In this document: positions 62,601 through 64,000 of the stretch, in pieces | Numbering within the stretch: position 1 is the first letter of the stretch | Layout of the letters: every line of letters begins with the position of its first letter | Assembly: GCF_011397635.1 (NCBI RefSeq) | Contig: NC_064759.1 | Location: 23,832,428-23,896,427 of the forward strand | Length of the DNA: 64,000 nucleotides | Source: Epinephelus fuscoguttatus | Taxonomy: Eukaryota > Chordata > Actinopteri > Perciformes > Serranidae | Reading direction: 5' to 3' | Notes under the pieces: model-generated | Told to the model about the DNA's origin: nothing | The model's database searches: none | What the model saw: the letters and a program-made list of their open reading frames with translations, nothing else | Position numbers and translations under genes: made by a program

Positions 62601-64000
62601 CATCAGAGAAACAACACTGAATAATTTTGTACCAGATAAGCACACACACACAAATCTCAAATTGTAATACGGGGCAGAGTAGCACCCCATGCTCAGTTTT
62701 TGTAATAGCCTTTGAAAATAATGCAGTGTACATGTAGTGTTATCATTCATTAGGTGCACGCTGGTCACAATAAAATAACATTTAGATGCAAGATCTTTAA
62801 AAGCCAAGCCAAAATGAGAGATAGAGAATCTGGGTTCAGATTTAAAAGTGCAAATACCTGGCTGTTTCACAGAATCAAAAGATGGGACAAAGGGAAAAGG
62901 AGTTTGACGATGGAACAGAACGGACCACTCATCTTCATTTCTCATCTGCTGTTGTACATCAGATGCCAGCTCCTGCCACGGCTGACTGACTGTCTGGGTG
63001 GTGGTGGTTTGAGAGCCAGTCTGCCCAGCCTCAGTGTCCTGCCAGGTTACTGTGACTGTGTGAACAGACTGCCCTTCCTCCCTGGACTCAATGAAAGTCT
63101 GCTCAGACTCCCCTCTGGCTGTGAAGAGATGACGAGTTGACGGCAATTATGTAATGGTAGTGCTGTAGAGATGACAGCCACTGTGAAGGCTTCACAGTGC
63201 TTCAAGCGTATTTTTGACCAAGCCAGACGCCAGGCACTTGTGCCAGACTATTGTGAGTCCACTAAGCCGAGGTTAGTACAAAGCTGAATGAAAGATGCCT
63301 TTCATCCTTTACAACAAGAACAGATGCAAAGGACAAATGAATGCAACTGTGCAACACACAACTTCTGAAAAAGCCAAAAAAAATCTGAAACAGCAGCCTC
63401 AAGACTGGCAATGCCTGTGTGTACTTAAGCATGTGAGGAACCTATTTTTCCTTTCAGAGTGACCGGAGATACCCTGGGATCATGCCAGGGAAAGTATAAG
63501 GAGGGTGACATTACCCTCGTGCCAGAGTAGGTCAGCATTCTGACAAGTAAACCATCTGTGCCGCAGCTGACAATGTTTTCAAAAGGATTACAGACATGAA
63601 AGCAAACGAGCCAGAACGGATGAGCACGTTAGATGATTTGAAAAGGCTGTTTGCAAGCGAGAATAAATGTTGAAAATATGCCAAAAAGCGCTGGTGCGGC
63701 TCCACACAGTTCCTGGTACCTTGGAATTCAGGAGAATGCTGAGGTTTGTCAGATGTCAGCTGCAGCGACAAATCATCAACCTCAGAGCTGGTTGATGCTG
63801 AGAATTGCTGCGGGTACTGGAGAGTTTCATCTCCAGCTGCAAGAGCGAAACAAGCCAGAGAGTAGTTTATCGAACTCGTGCCTTTTATACAATGATTCCA
63901 ACACGGGTTCACACACATACACATGGACATACCTCCATCTAGGTTACGGGACAGCCTCTTGCTAGCAGAGCGTGTGAAGCGAGGGGCCGGGCGGTCAATC
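43741..64000 (-). CDS. epb41: Protein 4.1 (4.1R type), 3' part of the gene; partial, FERM exons lie beyond the window
   Basis: Protein 4.1 links spectrin-actin to membrane proteins through FERM, spectrin-actin-binding (SAB) and C-terminal (CTD) domains. Exons on the minus strand, 5' to 3': 64000-63933 (partial), 63836-63720, thirteen module exons 63118-56018 (listed separately), 55366-55161, 54833-54765, optional 54638-54594, 51551-51372, optional terminal 48440-48384, 46599-46210, 45690-45568, 45336-45217, 45114-45034, and a doubtful last exon 43770-43741. Conserved marks: RPAPRF...SKRLSRNLDG after FERM; RPVSAP; NISELKRNFME and RPSEWDKRLSTHSPFRT in the SAB-CTD linker; VQTQTIT, EVPIVPTKTF and ETRVEKRIVITADSDID in the CTD. 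The wording STHSPFRTL points to 4.1R rather than 4.1N. A 1187-residue insertion is made of module exons. The symbol is for the family; which teleost paralogue (a or b) is not determined. Confidence 0.85.
43838..44043 (-). repeat. Dispersed teleost repeat
   Basis: It contains CTTTATGCTAAGCTAAGCTA and ends with TTTCCCAAAATGTCAGACTC before TTGCTTTAA. I recognise it as a very common fish repeat in reverse orientation (normally opening with a word like TTTGACATTTTGGGAAATA). No coding capacity. Confidence 0.6.
44796..44965. repeat. Possible hAT-like MITE remnant
   Basis: CTAGTCGACTAGTC at 44831-44844 and CGACTAGTTGATTAAAAATT near 44923 give inverted words around a short core. The ends are unclear. 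Confidence 0.3.
45034..45690 (-). CDS. epb41 C-terminal domain exons (three exons, 41 + 40 + 27 aa)
   Basis: Exons 45690-45568, 45336-45217 and 45114-45034 are all phase 0. They encode PPLVQTQTITITAV, EVPIVPTKTFIYESSK, SSETTSGTTVTTTTTHISK and STETRVEKRIVITADSDID. This is the CTD that in mammals binds NuMA and membrane partners. Relative to mammals the core EVPIV(H/P)T and ETR(I/V)EKRIVIT are kept, while the linker VAVDGTDEDKDN is diverged. Simple TTTTA/AAAAT repeats (45140-45180) and an A/T homopolymer (45343-45358) flank the exons. Confidence 0.85.
46210..46599 (-). CDS. epb41 acidic exon before the CTD (130 aa)
   Basis: The exon opens after TTTTTTAG and ends CFQ before GTAGCC, phase 0 to 0, so it joins cleanly to the PPLVQTQ exon. 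It is rich in Glu and Pro (LEEESCDQEEVVVFE, IQEEEESYPD) with no known fold. Mammalian 4.1G and 4.1B have acidic inserts at this place, which I take as the closest comparison. It is likely to be an optional exon. Confidence 0.65.
48384..48440 (-). CDS. Possible alternative terminal exon of epb41 (18 aa)
   Basis: A pyrimidine-rich CCTCCTCCCCCTCAG acceptor opens a phase-0 frame FVIRLPRGPLLDFYSKRS followed by TGA. It would follow the SAB-linker exon ending PLPSADG and give a protein without CTD. A donor-like CACAG/GTGTGAG occurs 36 bases after the stop. No homologue is known to me; support rests on the splice signals and clean phase. Confidence 0.4.
   Translation of the reverse strand, partial: FVIRLPRGPLLDFYSKRS
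49290..49615 (-). repeat. Dispersed teleost repeat in epb41 intron
   Basis: It contains TTTGTGCCAAATTTGAGGAA, GAGATATTGTATTCACGAGA and AACCCAAAAACATAATGCCT, words I associate with an abundant fish repeat. The minus-strand frames over it are not genes. Confidence 0.5.
51372..51551 (-). CDS. epb41 SAB-to-CTD linker exon (60 aa)
   Basis: Phase 0 to 0. It encodes DFEKPQEDLLRHHANISEL, then KRNFMEAAPESRPSEWDKRL and STHSPFRTLGINGQPLP. In mammalian 4.1R the equivalent reads D(L)DK.QEEIKKHHANISEL and so on, one of the best conserved parts of the SAB region. This exon is the key evidence that the gene is 4.1R-like. A TG repeat sits 32 bases upstream of its acceptor. Confidence 0.93.
51583..51635. repeat. 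TG microsatellite with G run
   Basis: About 19 GT units pass into a run of 12 G. On the minus strand this is a C-run and (CA)n just upstream of the acceptor of the exon at 51551, a position where CA repeats are known to influence splicing through hnRNP L. Confidence 0.9.
52098..52690. mobile_element. MITE with CTCTGAGACC inverted ends
   Basis: The left end TTAGCCCTCTGAGACCTGTG is inverted at the right end (GGTGGGTCTCAGAGGGTTAG). A different repeat word block (52250-52292, with CCGGGGTTACGTTTGTAACC) seems inserted or carried inside. Superfamily not assigned. Confidence 0.65.
53258..53493. mobile_element. Short hAT-like MITE (236 bp)
   Basis: The ends TAGGGCTGCACGATAT and ATATTGTGCAGCCCTA are inverted repeats. 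The flanking octamers TTATGAAC and ATGTGAAC match at 6 of 8 positions, compatible with an aged hAT target duplication. Confidence 0.75.
53653..53686. repeat. CA microsatellite
   Basis: Seventeen CA units in an epb41 intron. Confidence 0.95.
54594..54638 (-). CDS. Possible 15-aa microexon of epb41
   Basis: An acceptor CCCGGGCTAG opens HESEVSITEVVRMRK, phase 0, followed by the donor GTCAGA. It falls between the two SAB-region exons, where mammalian 4.1R has its regulated 21-residue exon, but the sequence is not alike. The frame and length (45 nt) allow optional inclusion. Confidence 0.4.
54765..54833 (-). CDS. epb41 SAB-region exon (23 aa)
   Basis: It encodes PAVWRDQREVDSSLISTING and DIQ, phase 0 to 0. 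The end (V....EV...IS.INGDIQ) lines up with the mammalian 4.1R exon that ends TSNGDQTQ. Placement before the NISELKR exon agrees with that. Confidence 0.65.
55161..55366 (-). CDS. epb41 exon after the module array (69 aa)
   Basis: Phase 1 at the start and 0 at the end. It encodes RGTRPVSAPVFSQAALAEAG and a Lys/Glu-rich end. In mammalian 4.1R a comparable stretch (RPTSAP...GQVAEGG) directly follows the SLDG exon. Here fourteen extra exons separate the two, which dates the array as an insertion between formerly adjacent exons. Confidence 0.8.
56018..56209 (-). CDS. epb41 module exon 13 (64 aa)
   Basis: The final module. Its end motif is VNADWFVLLDGGLKESG, in which the first acidic residues are altered and the PPG end is lost. 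It opens VAAPQRVQFPAAV. Confidence 0.8.
56388..56594 (-). CDS. epb41 module exon 12 (69 aa)
   Basis: The end motif is REVDDDWFILLDVAAKKSG. Its middle, RVTVVEERWQQE, resembles part of the giant exon 3 (RVTIVEERGQKQE), linking that exon to the array. Confidence 0.82.
56756..56923 (-). CDS. epb41 module exon 11 (56 aa)
   Basis: The second shortest module after exon 2. Its end motif is QVDDDWFVLLDVAAKVPG, and the DVAAK ending is shared only with exon 12, so 11 and 12 look like sister copies. Confidence 0.82.
57119..57352 (-). CDS. epb41 module exon 10 (78 aa)
   Basis: The end motif is EGGDDWFVLFDIIREKPVV then IPPG. Its N-terminal half (VTTTETTTWKK) is Thr-rich. A Harbinger-like element lies in the intron before it. 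Confidence 0.82.
57497..58136 (+). mobile_element. Harbinger-like non-autonomous element with Myb/SANT-like frame
   Basis: The ends AGCCCCTTTCACACATG and CATATGAGAAAACGGCT are inverted at 13 of 17 positions, and TTGTCCGGAG occurs near both ends. An internal frame at 57794-58126 reads MSNWRDDEILELL, FRQIKEMARDSAVYDQI and LWDRSVIRIT, the layout of Myb/SANT-like proteins carried by PIF/Harbinger transposons. There is no transposase. The element ends only 13 bases from the splice donor of module exon 9. Confidence 0.65.
58150..58344 (-). CDS. epb41 module exon 9 (65 aa)
   Basis: The end motif is ERDDDWFVWFDAVREEAVI then APSG. The N-terminal half is Gln/Pro-rich (LDQIRLQPSQPLP) rather than acidic. 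Confidence 0.82.
58523..58744 (-). CDS. epb41 module exon 8 (74 aa)
   Basis: The end motif is ERDDDWFLLLDVVPRGTAY then VPPG. The middle is VEDMVVQTEERAQQKISQPV. Confidence 0.83.
58839..59069 (-). CDS. epb41 module exon 7 (77 aa)
   Basis: The end motif is EIEDDWFVLLDVPTREPSY then VPPG. The front, VEVSPEEHVSVVEITTIEQR, shows the recurring E(E/K)xxSVxEIxT pattern best. Confidence 0.83.
59205..59414 (-). CDS. epb41 module exon 6 (70 aa)
   Basis: Nearly identical at its end to exon 5 (RYLQEIPQQPVINRDDDWFV), with the following intron also alike. A 15-base in-frame length difference in the middle separates the two. Confidence 0.85.
59518..59742 (-). CDS. epb41 module exon 5 (75 aa)
   Basis: The end motif is NRDDDWFVLLDVVPREAPY then VPPG. 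The front, VSVAQTATEEEIREAV, matches exon 6 closely. It is part of the youngest duplication in the array. Confidence 0.85.
59883..60113 (-). CDS. epb41 module exon 4 (77 aa)
   Basis: The end motif is ERDDDWFLLWDAVPRETSY then VPPG. It opens VTRVERAQVDEGKYFSSD. It is the first of the regularly spaced modules. Confidence 0.83.
60195..60656. mobile_element. MITE-like repeat between module exons 3 and 4
   Basis: The left end TTCCACTGCATGGTACAGCT is matched inversely near the right end (AGCTGAGTTGTACCATGG), imperfectly. The forward frame over its right half is not a gene. Borders are approximate. Confidence 0.45.
61345..62331 (-). CDS. epb41 module exon 3, giant charged exon (329 aa)
   Basis: It opens PPQTQFQLQEEDEQG, then about 100 residues of Leu/Glu/Lys/Gln heptad-like sequence (ERLQEV, EKRLKEVKDLEERL), probably coiled coil. 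It holds a 33-residue tandem duplication (units share VKQESEKEVTEESLSDD; 99-bp period near 61700-61895). It ends with a diverged module motif DEDIWYIVFDRPPYKAVFTP then PG. It is phase 1-1 like the rest. Confidence 0.82.
62462..62542 (-). CDS. epb41 module exon 2, short (27 aa)
   Basis: It encodes little more than the end motif: ALTQQDDWYLYFDRFFSLSS and FERVEKP. The acceptor chosen (GTTCCCAG) keeps phase 1; a nearer AG would break the phase. The donor is CCAT then GTGAG. Confidence 0.65.
62858..63118 (-). CDS. epb41 module exon 1 (87 aa)
   Basis: It opens ARGESEQTFIESREEGQSV, with a Thr/Gln-rich middle, and ends with the most diverged motif NEDEWSVLFHRQTPFPFVPS before KQPG. The acceptor is TCTCTTCACAG and the donor CCAG then GTATTTG. 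Confidence 0.78.
63720..63836 (-). CDS. epb41 extra exon before the array (39 aa)
   Basis: Phase 1-1. It encodes AGDETLQYPQQFSASTSSEV, then LQLTSDKPQHSPEF. It lacks the DDWF motif, but follows the SLDG exon and shares the phase, so it is probably the ancestral entry point or an unrelated optional exon. Confidence 0.65.
63933..64000 (-). CDS. epb41 exon after the FERM domain (cut by the window edge)
   Basis: It encodes DRPAPRFTRSASKRLSRNL then DG, ending in phase 1. This matches the FERM-adjacent segment RPAP.F.R..SKR.SRSLDG shared by 4.1R, 4.1G, 4.1B and 4.1N. The rest of the exon and the FERM domain lie to the right of the window. Confidence 0.88.

Larger units (their letters stand above)
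56018..63118 (-). repeat. Tandem array of 13 phase-1 module exons inside epb41
   Basis: Thirteen exons share the end motif (R/E)(D/E)DDWFVLLD...(PP)G before a phase-1 donor, and most share an acceptor followed by TTACC, TTGCT or TGGCT. Module starts at 60113, 59742, 59414, 59069, 58744, 58344, 57352, 56923, 56594 and 56209 are spaced about 325-430 bp, except for one 992-bp step that contains a 640-bp transposon. The array grew by exon-plus-intron duplication. It adds 1148 residues, or 1187 with the exon at 63720-63836. I know of no such array in mammalian 4.1 proteins. Confidence 0.85.

Noticed and set aside
62436-63146. A 236-codon minus-strand open frame as one exon
   Set aside because: It contains module exons 1 and 2 with the intron between them left in. 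The splice sites at 62858 and 62542 split it cleanly.
1-64000. Retroviral, LTR or Polinton copies, CRISPR arrays, tRNA and rRNA genes
   Set aside because: I looked for paired long terminal repeats, capsid- or polymerase-like frames, regularly spaced short repeats and tRNA-like folds and saw none I could support.

Overview
The window is vertebrate nuclear DNA, most likely from a percomorph teleost. It holds intron-rich genes with GT-AG splice sites, CA/TG microsatellites and many short DNA transposons (hAT-like and Harbinger-like MITEs). The gene content matches the MHC class III neighbourhood of mammals: tenascin-X, steroid 21-hydroxylase, AIF1 and casein kinase 2 beta lie together. I found no CRISPR arrays, rRNA or tRNA genes, and no retroviral or Polinton copies. 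All exon models were spliced by eye. The reading frames close exactly for tnxb (1167 aa), cyp21a2 (524 aa), aif1 (147 aa), csnk2b (215 aa) and one of two immunoglobulin-type receptor genes (335 aa). Family comparisons are from memory.

Layout. 1-7.4 kb is intergenic, filled with repeats and no convincing gene. 7.6-18.2 kb (+) is a tenascin-X-like gene: signal peptide, Thr/Lys-rich region, one EGF repeat, four FN3 domains and a fibrinogen domain. Its fibrinogen intron carries nested transposons, including a 1.05-kb hAT-like element. 18.5-23.4 kb (+) is cyp21a2 in 12 exons, head-to-tail with tnxb. 23.4-28.5 kb is mostly repeats plus a CpG/E-box-rich promoter-like stretch near 27.0-27.4 kb. 28.5-31.1 kb (+) and 31.4-33.1 kb (-) are two convergent transmembrane Ig-superfamily receptors whose tails carry ITIM-like tyrosines. 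34.5-35.7 kb (+) is aif1. 36.4-42.0 kb (+) is csnk2b, nearly identical to the mammalian protein.

43.7-64.0 kb (-) is the 3' part of a protein 4.1 gene of the 4.1R (epb41) type; the FERM-encoding part lies beyond the right edge. Between the conserved exon ending in SRNLDG and the exon holding the RPVSAP segment lie 14 extra exons, all in phase 1-1. Thirteen of them end in variants of one motif, (R/E)DDDWFVLLD...PPG. Together they add about 1187 residues, including one 329-residue charged coiled-coil-like exon. Ten of the modules (56.0-60.1 kb) recur about every 350 bp; the one wide gap holds a Harbinger-like insertion. Because every exon is a multiple of three in the same phase, any subset can be skipped without breaking the frame. 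This exon array is the most unusual feature of the window. The gene also shows a possible alternative C-terminal exon near 48.4 kb, and its usual last C-terminal-domain exon was not found.

The genes do not form an operon. Their link is conserved synteny around immune and steroid genes of the MHC class III type, with two immune-type receptors next to the macrophage gene aif1.
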